Source of the DNA: Pseudomonas campi
Lineage (GTDB): Bacteria > Pseudomonadota > Gammaproteobacteria > Pseudomonadales > Pseudomonadaceae
Assembly (NCBI RefSeq): GCF_013200955.2
Contig: NZ_CP053697.2
Span: forward strand, 434,001 to 498,000
Direction of reading: 5' to 3'
DNA: 64,000 bases
Shown here: positions 28,369 through 36,499 of the stretch, one piece after another
Layout: each line of letters begins with the position of its first letter
Numbering within the stretch: the first letter of the stretch is position 1
The notes under the pieces: generated by a model
What the model saw: only the letters and a program-made list of their open reading frames with translations
The model's database searches: none
What the model was told of the DNA's origin: nothing
Program-made: the position numbers and the translations under genes

Positions 28369-30306
28369 ATGAATCCGCTGTTCACCCGTACCCTGCTGCT
28401 CGCCAGCCTGGCCCTGGCCGGTTGCGACCAGCTGCCGCCACTGGCCTCCGCCGCCAGCCCGAGCCTGGCCCTCAGCCCTTGGGGCGCCTCGGCCAAGGTC
28501 AAGGCTGAAGACCTGCGCTTCGTCCCCGCCGAGCTGAGTGGCGGCGCCGACCTGCGCATCGCCGCCAGCGAGCGCAACGGCCTGCTCCTGCTCGATGGCG
28601 AGGGCGCCGAGCTGGCGCGCTTGCCCGGTTCCTATTCCGGCCTGGACAGTCGCAGCGCCGGCCAGCAGCTGATCGTCGCCAGCCTGGATAACGCCACCCA
28701 GCAGGCCGCCCTGGTCAGCCTGGATACCGCCGGCAAGCAGTGGAGCCGCCCACAGCTGCTGCCGGTGCGTGACTACGCCATCAGCGGCCTGTGCCTGTAC
28801 CGCGACGACGCGGCCAACCTCTATCTGTTCCTGATCGGCGAAGACGGCCAGGGCGAGCAGTGGCTGGTCGGCGCCGGCAACCAGTTGAACACCGAGGCCC
28901 AGCGCGTGCGCGGCCTGCCGCTGCCGCCGCAGGCCGAATACTGCCAGGCCGACGACGCCGGCAACCGGCTGTTCGTCAACGAGGAGAACGTCGGCCTGTG
29001 GGCCTACCCGGCTCATCCGGAAGCCGACGCCAGCCGCGTGCCGGTGGATATCCGCGCGCCATTCGGCAATCTCAAGGACAGCGCCGGGGCCATGGTCAGC
29101 GTGCCGGGCGGCCTGCTGGGCCTGGACCCCGGCGCCGCCGAGCTGAACCTCTACCAGCAGCAGGATGAAGCCTGGCAGCACGTCTCCAGCCTGCCGCTGA
29201 AGGGCCTGGATGAGCCCGAGCGCCTGGCCGTGCGCAGTTCCGAAAAAGGTTTGGAACTGCTGGTGCAGGACGACGGCGCCGGGCGCTTCTACCAGGGCGA
29301 ACTGAACTGGCAGCCTGTCGCCGTTGAGCTGCCACCGGTGTTGCCGAGTATCCCGGCCCTGCGCCAGAGCGAGCCAGTCGGTCGCCACGGCGACGCCGCC
29401 GATGACCCGGCAATCTGGGTGCACCCCGAGCAGCCGGCGCTGTCGCGCGTGCTCGGCACCAACAAGAAGCAGGGCCTGCTGGCCTACGACCTGGACGGCA
29501 GGCTGCTGCAGGAACTGCCGGTCGGCCGTCTGAATAACGTCGATGTGCGCGCCGGTTTCGACCTCGGCGGCACTCAGGTCGACCTGGCCGTAGCCAGCAA
29601 CCGCGACCACGACAGCATCCACCTGTTCGCCATCGACCGGGTCAGCGGCGAGCTGCGCGAGTCTGGCGAGATCCGCACGCCGATCAAGGAAATCTACGGC
29701 ATCTGTCTGTTCCAGCCGGCGCCCGGCGAGCTGTATGCCTTCGCCAACGGCAAGGATGGCAGCTTCCTGCAGTACCGCCTGGACGGCGCTAGCGGTGAGA
29801 TCAAGGGCGAGCTGGTACGGCGTTTCGCGGTGGACAGCCAGCCCGAGGGCTGCGTCGCCGACGACCAGCGTCAGCGCCTGTTCCTAGGCGAGGAAGACGC
29901 CGGCGTGTGGGCCGTGGATGCCCGCGCCGATGCGCCGGCCGAGCTGGTCAGCGTGCTGGCGGTGGGCGAGGTGCTCAAGGCCGATGTCGAGGGCCTCGGC
30001 CTGTACCAAGCCGGCGCGCAGGACTACCTGGTGATCTCCAGCCAGGGCAACGACAGCTACGTGGTGCTCGATGCCGAGCCGCCCTATGCGCTCAAGGGCG
30101 CCTTCCGCGTCGGCCTCAACGGCGCCCTGGGCATCGACGGCGCCTCCGAGACCGACGGCCTGGAGGTCAGCGCCGCCAACCTCGGCGGCCCCTGGAGCGA
30201 CGGCATGCTGGTGGTGCAGGACGGCCGCAAGCGCATGCCCGAGCAGACGCAGAACTTCAAGCTGGTGCCCTGGAGCGAGGTAGCCCGGACGCTGAGCCTG
30301 GACTGA
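28369..30306 (+). CDS. Tandem beta-propeller phytase lipoprotein
   Basis: 645 residues with a lipobox signal (ASLALAGC), so it is probably tethered to the outer membrane. Two propeller-sized halves are seen: residues about 30-330, which is a diverged copy, and about 340-640, which carries DAADDPAIWVHP, TNKKQGLLAYD and IYGICL, the hallmarks of beta-propeller phytase (calcium-dependent 3-phytase). Phytases of this class release phosphate from inositol hexakisphosphate at neutral pH. Dual-domain forms are known in which the first propeller is a weak helper. It follows the receptor by 250 bases that hold repeats but no terminator, so it is probably in the same PhoB-driven unit. Confidence 0.9.
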   Translation: MNPLFTRTLLLASLALAGCDQLPPLASAASPSLALSPWGASAKVKAEDLRFVPAELSGGADLRIAASERNGLLLLDGEGAELARLPGSYSGLDSRSAGQQLIVASLDNATQQAALVSLDTAGKQWSRPQLLPVRDYAISGLCLYRDDAANLYLFLIGEDGQGEQWLVGAGNQLNTEAQRVRGLPLPPQAEYCQADDAGNRLFVNEENVGLWAYPAHPEADASRVPVDIRAPFGNLKDSAGAMVSVPGGLLGLDPGAAELNLYQQQDEAWQHVSSLPLKGLDEPERLAVRSSEKGLELLVQDDGAGRFYQGELNWQPVAVELPPVLPSIPALRQSEPVGRHGDAADDPAIWVHPEQPALSRVLGTNKKQGLLAYDLDGRLLQELPVGRLNNVDVRAGFDLGGTQVDLAVASNRDHDSIHLFAIDRVSGELRESGEIRTPIKEIYGICLFQPAPGELYAFANGKDGSFLQYRLDGASGEIKGELVRRFAVDSQPEGCVADDQRQRLFLGEEDAGVWAVDARADAPAELVSVLAVGEVLKADVEGLGLYQAGAQDYLVISSQGNDSYVVLDAEPPYALKGAFRVGLNGALGIDGASETDGLEVSAANLGGPWSDGMLVVQDGRKRMPEQTQNFKLVPWSEVARTLSLD

Positions 30307-30317
30307 TACCGTTCTCC

Positions 30318-30388
30318 GTAGGAGCCAGCTTGCTGGCGATCCTCCGTGACTCCGGTCGGGTACTGATCGCCAGCAAGCTGGCTCCTAC
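30318..30388. repeat. Palindromic repeat, gtaggagccagc family
   Basis: gtaggagccagcttgctggcgat at one end and its near-perfect complement atcgccagcaagctggctcctac at the other, 71 bases in all. A second copy lies at 46616 and a variant with gagctctgctcgcg at 47813. Confidence 0.9.
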
Positions 30389-30456
30389 AAAAAAGCGCTG
30401 TCATCAGCCGGTAACCGCAACGTAATCGAATAACCCCAGACTCCGCGCCGCCGTTG

Positions 30457-30494
30457 CCCCTCTCCCGCTTGCGGGAGAGGACCGGGGAGAGGGG
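30457..30494. repeat. CTCTCCC/GGGAGAG intergenic repeat
   Basis: Same hairpin as at 28265 (cccctctcccgcttgcgggagagg) with the extra ggggagaggg arm. It lies between the phytase and exbB. Confidence 0.85.
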
Positions 30495-30544
30495 AGAAAC
30501 CACCGGCCAGCCATTGGCCCGTGCCGAAATACAGGAGCCCCACC

Positions 30545-31252
30545 ATGCACCCCACCCTCGAACAGATGACCGTCTGGAGCCTGATCGGCGACGCCAGCCT
30601 GCTGGTCAAACTGGTCATGCTCATCCTGCTCGGCGCCTCGCTGGCCAGCTGGTACCTGATCGTCCAGCGCAGCCTGCTGCTGGGCCGCAGCGAACGCCTG
30701 CTGAAGGATTTCCAGAAGCGCTTCCGCCAGCAGGGCGACCTCGCCGCGCTGTACCGCGAAGGCGGCGACAGCATCGACAGCGATGCCGCGCTGGAGCAGA
30801 TCTTCCGTGCCGGCTACAACGAATTTGCCCACCTCAAACGCGAGCCCGGTATCAGCGGCGAGGCGGTGATCGACGGCGTCGAGCGCAGCCTGCTGGTGGC
30901 TATATCCGAGCAGGAAGAGCGCCTGGAGAAGGGCCTGCCGTTCCTCGCCACGGTCGGCTCGGTCAGCCCCTATATCGGCCTGTTCGGCACCGTGTGGGGG
31001 ATCATGAATTCCTTCATCGGTCTGTCCCAGGTACAGCAGGCGACCCTCAGCACCGTCGCGCCGGGCATCGCCGAGGCGCTGATCGCCACCGCCATCGGCC
31101 TGTTCGCGGCGATCCCCGCGGTGATCGCCTACAACCGCTTCGCCGCCCGCGTGGCCACCCTCAGCACGCGCTTCTACGCCTTCGGCAACGAACTGCAGGC
31201 GCGTTTGCATCGCAAGCTGCAGGCCGCGCCGGGCATCGCCCAGGCCGCCTGA
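30545..31252 (+). CDS. exbB: ExbB/TolQ family proton-channel protein
   Basis: 235 residues with three membrane helices; the start (TVWSLIGDASLLVKLVMLILL) and the TVGSVSPYIGLFGTVWGIMNSF stretch are those of the TolQ/ExbB family. It uses the proton gradient with ExbD to energise TonB. The sequence leans towards TolQ, but the neighbours make an ExbB role more likely. The ATG at 30545 has aggag 8 bases upstream. The gene is followed by exbD after 10 bases. Confidence 0.88.
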   Translation: MHPTLEQMTVWSLIGDASLLVKLVMLILLGASLASWYLIVQRSLLLGRSERLLKDFQKRFRQQGDLAALYREGGDSIDSDAALEQIFRAGYNEFAHLKREPGISGEAVIDGVERSLLVAISEQEERLEKGLPFLATVGSVSPYIGLFGTVWGIMNSFIGLSQVQQATLSTVAPGIAEALIATAIGLFAAIPAVIAYNRFAARVATLSTRFYAFGNELQARLHRKLQAAPGIAQAA

Positions 31253-31262
31253 GGAGAGCCCC

Positions 31263-31706
31263 ATGCGCAAGCCGCAGAACAAGCACGGCCCCAAGGCCGA
31301 GATGAACGTGGTGCCCTATATCGACGTGATGCTGGTGCTGCTGGTGATCTTTATGGTCACCGCGCCGATGCTCACCCAGGGAGTCAAGGTCGAGCTGCCC
31401 AAGGTCGCCGCCGAAGCGCTGCCGACCGATAGCCAGCAGCGGGTGCTGACCCTCTCGGTCAAGGTCGATGGCAGCTACTACTGGAACCTCGGCAGCGAGC
31501 TGGATACCCAGAGCCAGACCGACAGCGCGGTGAACCTGGAGGAGATGCGCAGCAAGGTCGGCGCGCTGATCGCCGCCCATGGCGACACCCAGGTGTATAT
31601 CCGCGCCGACGGCGGCGCCGACTACGCCACGGTGGTGGCCGGCATGGCCGCGCTGCAGCAGGGCGGAGTGAGCAACCTCGGCCTGATCACCGAGGCGCCG
31701 CAATGA
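31263..31706 (+). CDS. exbD: ExbD/TolR family protein
   Basis: 147 residues with one membrane helix containing the essential Asp in PYIDVMLVLLVIFMV, then a periplasmic domain. It forms the stator with ExbB and carries the proton-relay residue. TolR-like features (NVVPYIDVMLVL) are strong. It overlaps the tonB ATG by four bases (ATGA), so the three motor genes are translationally coupled. Confidence 0.9.
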   Translation: MRKPQNKHGPKAEMNVVPYIDVMLVLLVIFMVTAPMLTQGVKVELPKVAAEALPTDSQQRVLTLSVKVDGSYYWNLGSELDTQSQTDSAVNLEEMRSKVGALIAAHGDTQVYIRADGGADYATVVAGMAALQQGGVSNLGLITEAPQ

Positions 31707-32491
31707 GCAGCGCGCTGATGCCCGCGCCCAGCCTGGCCCTGCCGGCGCTGCCCAGCCCCGCCTGGCTGCGCAATGCCGGTGCGGCCGTGGTGGCAGTCGG
31801 TCTGCATGCGCTGGTGCTGGGCCTGCTGCTGTTTCACTGGCCGGACACTACGCCCGAGCCACCGCAGGTGCGCACCCTGACCACCCGCCTGATCAGCCTG
31901 GCGCCGCCGGCTCCCCCCGCGCCGCCACAGCCCGAAATGGTTGTTGCGCCGCCGGTGCCGCTGGAGCCAGTCAAGCCGGTTGAAGCGCCTAAGCCTGATC
32001 CGCGCATTCAGCAGCAGAAGCTGGAACAGGCCGCCCTGGCGCGTAAGCGGGTCGAGGAGCAGAAGCGCGATGAGCAGCGCCAGGAACAGCAGCGTATCGA
32101 GCAGCAACGGCTGGAGCAGCAGCGTCGCGAAGCCGAGGCGCAAGCGCAGCAGCAACGTCTGGCCGAACAGCAGGCCCAGGCCGCCGAGCGCGCCCGTCAG
32201 GTCGAAGCCGCGGCAGCCGCCAGCCGCCAGTACCTGCCGATTGCCAAGGACGCGCCGGATTACCCGGAACGCGCCCTCGACAAGGGCATCCAGGGCGACT
32301 GCACCGTCAGCTACCGGGTCAACCCGCAAGGCCGGGTGGAGAACCCGCAGGTGGTGGGCGACTGCCACCCGCTGTTCATTCGCCCGTCACTTTCCGCCGC
32401 TAAAAGCTTCCGCTACCAGCCACGCATCGTCGATGGCCAGGCGGTGGCCGTGGAAGGGGTGAAGAACACCTTCCACTACCGCATCGAATAA
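31703..32491 (+). CDS. tonB: TonB-like protein with a TolA-like coiled-coil stalk
   Basis: 262 residues. A membrane anchor (about 23-45) precedes a Pro-rich stretch (66-100), then about 70 residues of Gln/Glu/Arg/Ala-rich helix (101-172), and a TonB C-terminal domain (about 178-262, with YPERALDKGIQGDCTVSYRV). Classical TonB proteins span the periplasm with a Pro-Lys/Pro-Glu rod; this one uses both a short Pro-rod and a long TolA-like helix. It would contact the TonB box of the receptor in this locus. Two Cys residues in the C-terminal domain (200 and 221) may form a disulfide. Confidence 0.88.
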   Translation: MSSALMPAPSLALPALPSPAWLRNAGAAVVAVGLHALVLGLLLFHWPDTTPEPPQVRTLTTRLISLAPPAPPAPPQPEMVVAPPVPLEPVKPVEAPKPDPRIQQQKLEQAALARKRVEEQKRDEQRQEQQRIEQQRLEQQRREAEAQAQQQRLAEQQAQAAERARQVEAAAAASRQYLPIAKDAPDYPERALDKGIQGDCTVSYRVNPQGRVENPQVVGDCHPLFIRPSLSAAKSFRYQPRIVDGQAVAVEGVKNTFHYRIE

Positions 32492-32512
32492 ACCCCGCCC
32501 CGCCCGGACAAC

Positions 32513-32549
32513 CCCCTCTCCCATTTATGGGGGAGGGCCGGGGAGAGGG
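32513..32549. repeat. CTCTCCC/GGGAGGG intergenic repeat, variant loop
   Basis: ccctctcccatttatgggggaggg with a further ggggagaggg arm. It is the third copy of this family in the locus and lies between tonB and phoX. Confidence 0.8.
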
Positions 32550-32623
32550 CAGCAGACAACACCGATCCGTAGCCCGGATGCAATCCGGGACAACCCCACC
32601 TCCGTCAAGATCGAGACCCCGTG

Positions 32624-34579
32624 ATGAGCCACGAGCACAGCCACTTCCACGCCAGCCTGGAAGCCCACGACGACATCGCCATCAACCCCAGCGCCAACCC
32701 GCCGCTGGCCGAGCTGATCAACCCGGCGCGGCGCAACGTGCTCAAGGGCGGCCTGAGCCTCGCCGCCCTCGGCTTCTTCGCCGGCGGCATCAGCGCCTGC
32801 AGCAAGGCCGGCGCCAGCCCGCTGCTCGGCTTCCAGGGCGTGCCAGTGCAGATCGACCCGCAGTTCGACCGCGTGCTGGTGGCCGAGGGCTACCGCGCCG
32901 TGCCGTTCTTTTCCTGGGGCGATCCGGTGGAAGCCGGCGCGCCGGCCTGGAACCCGGACGCCAGCGACGACTGGCAGGCCCAGCTCAAGCAGGCCGGGGA
33001 CAACCACGACGGCATGGACTTCTTCGCCTTCCCCGGCGAAACCGAGCGCGGCCTGCTGGTGATGAACCACGAATACGTCAACCCGCCGCTGCACCCGTCC
33101 GGGCAGATCGACCAGACCAAACCACGGCCGCTGGCCGAGGTGCGCAAGGAACAGGCCGCCCACGGCGTTTCGGTGATCGAGGTGAAAAAGGGCGCCGACG
33201 GCCACTGGCAGCGGGTCATGGACTCGCCCTACAACCGCCGCATCAGCATGCTCACCGCCATGCGCATCGCCGGCCCGCTGGCCGGGCTCGACGTGATGAA
33301 AACCGTCAGCGACCCCAGTGGCCTGGAAGTGTTCGGCACCCTCAACAACTGCGCCACCGGCGTCACGCCCTGGGGCACCTTCCTCACCTGCGAGGAGAAC
33401 TGGCACAACTACTTCATCAACCGCGATAAACAAGATTACGAGGCCAGGGTTTCGCACAAACGCTACGGCCTGGCCAAGGAAGGCACGAGCAAGAACTACG
33501 CCTGGGAAACCGCCGACCCGCGCTTCGACGCCACGCCCTATGCCGACCAGGCCCATGGCGGCCACGTCAACGAGCCGCACCGCTTCGGCTGGGTGGTCGA
33601 GATCGATCCGTTCGACCCCAAGGCGCAGCCGATCAAGCGCACCGCCTTCGGTCGCATCGGGCGTGAGTGCGCGGCGCTGAGCCTGGGCGCGGACGGGCGC
33701 ATGGCCTTCTACTCCGGCGATGACGCCAAGGGCGAGTACGTCTACAAGTTCGTCCCCGCCGGGCGCTTCGACGCTTCCCAGCCCCAGGCCAACCGCGACC
33801 TGCTGGATCAGGGCACCCTGTACGTTGCGCGCTTCGACGCCGATGGCAGCGGCCAGTGGCTGGCGCTGGTGCATGGGCAGAACGGTCTGACCGTGGACAA
33901 CGGCTTCGCCGATCAGGCCGAGGTGTTGCTCAACGCCCGCGCCGCTGCCGACCGCGCCGGCGCCACGCCGATGGACCGCCCCGAGTGGGCCGCCGTGCAT
34001 CCCAAGACCCGCGAGGTCTACGTGGCCCTGACCAACAACGACGGCCGTGGTGCCAAGCAGCCCACCGACAAGGCCAACCCGCGCCCGCAGAACCTGCACG
34101 GCCAGGTGCTGCGCTTCAACGAACAGAACGCCGACCCGACCGCCACCGCCTTCACCTGGGAGCTGTTCCTGCTGGCCGGCGAGAATCGGGGTGCCAAGGG
34201 CCAGGATGGCCAGCCAGTACCGGTCAACCTCACCGGCACCATCAATGGCGACCTGTTCTCCTCGCCGGACGGCCTGGCCTTCGATGCCGCCGGGCGCCTG
34301 TGGATCCAGACCGACTACGACGACAGCGAAGCGCCGATGCAGGCCATGGGCTGCAACCAGCTGCTCTGCGCCGACCCGGCCACCCGCGAAGTACGCCGCT
34401 TCCTGGTCGGCCCGCGCGGCTGCGAAGTCACCGGCCTGGCCTGGAGCCCGGACGGCAAGGCCATGTGGGCGAACATCCAGCACCCCGGCATCAGCTTCCC
34501 GGCCAGCGACGGCAAGACCCGCCCGCGCTCGACCACGCTGCTGATCACCAAGCTGGATGGTGGGGTGATCGGTAGCTGA
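32624..34579 (+). CDS. phoX: PhoX-type alkaline phosphatase, Tat-exported
   Basis: 651 residues. The N-terminus is a long twin-arginine signal (ARRNVLKGG at about 35-43) followed by a hydrophobic stretch, so the protein is exported folded. The rest is the DUF839/PhoX family six-bladed propeller, with NHEYVNPPL, CEENWHNYF and GGHVNEPHRFGWVVEIDP among the conserved calcium- and iron-ligand regions. PhoX cleaves phosphate from a wide range of esters. No Pho box is seen directly upstream, so expression is probably from the box at 25501 or an unrecognised promoter. The ATG at 32624 is chosen; a GTG three bases earlier is also possible. Confidence 0.92.
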   Translation: MSHEHSHFHASLEAHDDIAINPSANPPLAELINPARRNVLKGGLSLAALGFFAGGISACSKAGASPLLGFQGVPVQIDPQFDRVLVAEGYRAVPFFSWGDPVEAGAPAWNPDASDDWQAQLKQAGDNHDGMDFFAFPGETERGLLVMNHEYVNPPLHPSGQIDQTKPRPLAEVRKEQAAHGVSVIEVKKGADGHWQRVMDSPYNRRISMLTAMRIAGPLAGLDVMKTVSDPSGLEVFGTLNNCATGVTPWGTFLTCEENWHNYFINRDKQDYEARVSHKRYGLAKEGTSKNYAWETADPRFDATPYADQAHGGHVNEPHRFGWVVEIDPFDPKAQPIKRTAFGRIGRECAALSLGADGRMAFYSGDDAKGEYVYKFVPAGRFDASQPQANRDLLDQGTLYVARFDADGSGQWLALVHGQNGLTVDNGFADQAEVLLNARAAADRAGATPMDRPEWAAVHPKTREVYVALTNNDGRGAKQPTDKANPRPQNLHGQVLRFNEQNADPTATAFTWELFLLAGENRGAKGQDGQPVPVNLTGTINGDLFSSPDGLAFDAAGRLWIQTDYDDSEAPMQAMGCNQLLCADPATREVRRFLVGPRGCEVTGLAWSPDGKAMWANIQHPGISFPASDGKTRPRSTTLLITKLDGGVIGS

Positions 34580-34696
34580 GGCGAGGGCGCGGTAGGGCGG
34601 GTGCAACCCGCGTGTCTGGTGCTCTGAACACGGCGCGCAGCCGGCGGTGACATGGCTATCGCGGCTGAAGCCGATCCTGCGGGAGAGGCGGCTGGC

Positions 34697-35344
34697 TCAG
34701 GGCTGGCGCGTGGCGCTGTGACAGTGGGCCAGCAGTTGCGCCAGGCCGGCCCGATAGGTGGCGGCGTCCATTTCGCAGCTGTGTTTGCTGATGGTGTAGG
34801 CCAGCCCGAGGCGCTGCTGGGCGCGGCTGGCCAGGCGGTAGAAATGCGCGCTTTCGGCCACGCATTCGAGCTGGCCCCAGGCGATGCGCTGTTGCTGGCC
34901 GTCAGGCGTGCTGACCAGTACGCCCTGTTCTTCGAGCGTCCACACATGCAGGCCGCGCAGCCGAGGCAGACTCTTGCTCAGTTGCTGACGCAGGCTGCGT
35001 TCCAGGCGCGCGGCGCTGTGCTGGCGAATGCGCGCACTGCGGGGTTGGCCGGCCTGCACGGCGCGTTGCAGCCAGGGCGCGGCAACGCGACGCCACAGCA
35101 GGAGCACCAGGCCGATCACCAGCAGCGTGGCGATGCTGCTGGGCGCGCTATAGCCGCCCTGCACAAGCAGCGGCAGCAGAGCGAGTAGCAGCACGATCAG
35201 ACCCAGGGTCAGCGGGGCGAGCAGGCGTGCCTGCCAGTGCGCCAGGCGTTCAAAGGTCTGCTCATGGCTCGCCAGGCGGCAGGCAATGATGTCCTCGGTC
35301 AGTTGGTGCAGCTCGGCAGCATCCATGCTGAAACGCAGTTCCAT
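34697..35344 (-). CDS. Conserved membrane protein, unknown function
   Basis: 215 residues with two adjacent membrane helices (about 45-65 and 70-85), a basic linker, and a C-terminal soluble domain that may be of the YcxB-like type (RGLHVWTLEEQGVLVSTPDGQQQRIAWGQL). The ATG at 35344 has aagga 6-7 bases upstream. No close family was recognised with confidence. It is divergent from the ANR-box unit. Confidence 0.65.
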   Translation of the reverse strand: MELRFSMDAAELHQLTEDIIACRLASHEQTFERLAHWQARLLAPLTLGLIVLLLALLPLLVQGGYSAPSSIATLLVIGLVLLLWRRVAAPWLQRAVQAGQPRSARIRQHSAARLERSLRQQLSKSLPRLRGLHVWTLEEQGVLVSTPDGQQQRIAWGQLECVAESAHFYRLASRAQQRLGLAYTISKHSCEMDAATYRAGLAQLLAHCHSATRQP

Positions 35345-35409
35345 CAGTTTTCCTTGGTGAGCGTTGGGTGTGGGCCAGTGTCGCATGCTTGGCGCGAGCC
35401 TACCGCTAG

Positions 35410-35423
35410 TTGATACAGATCAA
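35410..35423 (+). promoter_or_regulatory. ANR/FNR box
   Basis: TTGATACAGATCAA is an exact match to the FNR/ANR consensus TTGAT-N4-ATCAA. It lies 75 bases before the ATG of the Met-rich protein and is a plausible -41.5 activator site with a transcription start near 35458. It predicts induction at low oxygen. Confidence 0.92.
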
Positions 35424-35484
35424 CCGCACTCTGGGCGAGGGGCCTAAAGTTAAGACTCCACGTTGCTTCGCAGAGGATTTGCAG

Positions 35485-35862
35485 ATGAACAGATCAATAC
35501 GCCTGGGCAGCCTTCTTGTGCTGCTCGCAGCCGGCAGCAGCTGGGCCGCGACCGATGCCACGACCGAGCAGCAGTGGCAGCAGCACATGAGCGAAATGCA
35601 GCAGATGCATCAGAAATGGATGGCCGGCAAGACCCCGGAAGAGCGGCAGAAGCTGATGCAGGAGCACCAGCAGGCCATGGGTGGCGGCATGCAGATGATG
35701 GGCGGTTGCCCCATGCACGGCGGCAAGCAGGGCATGCCAATGGGGCACGGCATGGGCATGATGCAGCTGGACACGGTGGAACAGGTGGATCAGCGTATCC
35801 AGCACATGGGGCAGATGATCGAGCAGCTGCGCGCCCACCGGGCGATGCTGGAGAAGTCCTGA
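35485..35862 (+). CDS. Secreted Met/His-rich protein, possible metal binder
   Basis: 125 residues with a signal peptide ending SWA-AT. The mature protein is rich in Met, His and Gln, with the run GGGMQMMGGCPMHGG and several MGHGMGMM-like groups, plus one Cys. Such Met/His-rich periplasmic proteins often bind copper(I). This is inference from composition. The ATG is preceded by agagga. The ANR box upstream places it in the microaerobic regulon, with the haemoglobin gene 49 bases downstream. Confidence 0.75.
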   Translation: MNRSIRLGSLLVLLAAGSSWAATDATTEQQWQQHMSEMQQMHQKWMAGKTPEERQKLMQEHQQAMGGGMQMMGGCPMHGGKQGMPMGHGMGMMQLDTVEQVDQRIQHMGQMIEQLRAHRAMLEKS

Positions 35863-35911
35863 TCGGTTCTGCAACGACAGGCCAAACAGGTTCTGGGCAA
35901 GAGGATGGTGC

Positions 35912-36325
35912 ATGAGTGAGCAGTACGGTGTCGGCGACGCCTCCTACCGGGCCGCGGGTGGTCTGCAGGGCTTGCGCCGGCTGGTGGACGATTTCTATCG
36001 CTATATGGACGAACTGCCGCAGGCCGCCGAGGTGCGCGCCATGCACCCCGCCAGCCTGGCGCTGGCGCGTGACAAGCTGGCCTGCTTCCTCAGTGGCTGG
36101 CTCGGCGGACCGAAGCTGTTCGGCGAGAAGTACGGGCCGATCGCGATTCCCAGTTTCCATGCCCAGTGGCCAATTAGCGCTGAGCACGCCGAGGCCTGGC
36201 TGAGCTGCATGCAACAAGCCATCGCCGTGCAGGGCTACGCGCCCGATTTTGCCGACTATCTGCTGACCCAGCTGCGCGTGCCGGCGCAGCGCATCGTCCA
36301 GGCCAGTGCCGCGCGCCACGGCTGA
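35912..36325 (+). CDS. Group II truncated haemoglobin
   Basis: 137 residues, typical length. The motifs AAGGLQGLRRLVDDFYRYMDE, MHP.SL, and LACFLSGWLGGPKLF followed by SFHAQWPIS (with the haem His in FHAQW) and the conserved Trp in AEAWLSCM identify the group II truncated globin family. These bind oxygen and often act in nitric oxide or peroxide detoxification. It follows the Met-rich protein and probably shares its ANR-controlled promoter. Confidence 0.92.
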   Translation: MSEQYGVGDASYRAAGGLQGLRRLVDDFYRYMDELPQAAEVRAMHPASLALARDKLACFLSGWLGGPKLFGEKYGPIAIPSFHAQWPISAEHAEAWLSCMQQAIAVQGYAPDFADYLLTQLRVPAQRIVQASAARHG

Positions 36326-36499
36326 TTCGGCTACGAAGGCGGCTGAGCTAGAGCTGCAATTCAGTCCCCCGGCGTGCCTGCTCGCCACTGGCTATGGCGG
36401 TTTGCGCGCGGACGCAGCGCGGCCTGCTCACTGCATGCCGCTGGGCGCAGCGGCAGCCTGGATTACACTGCTGGTATCGCGCCGAAACCAGGCCTCGCC

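Noticed and set aside
32492..32623. A second Pho box ahead of phoX
   Set aside because: No CTGTCAT-like pair was found; the region holds a CTCTCCC repeat and a cccggatgcaatccggg hairpin.
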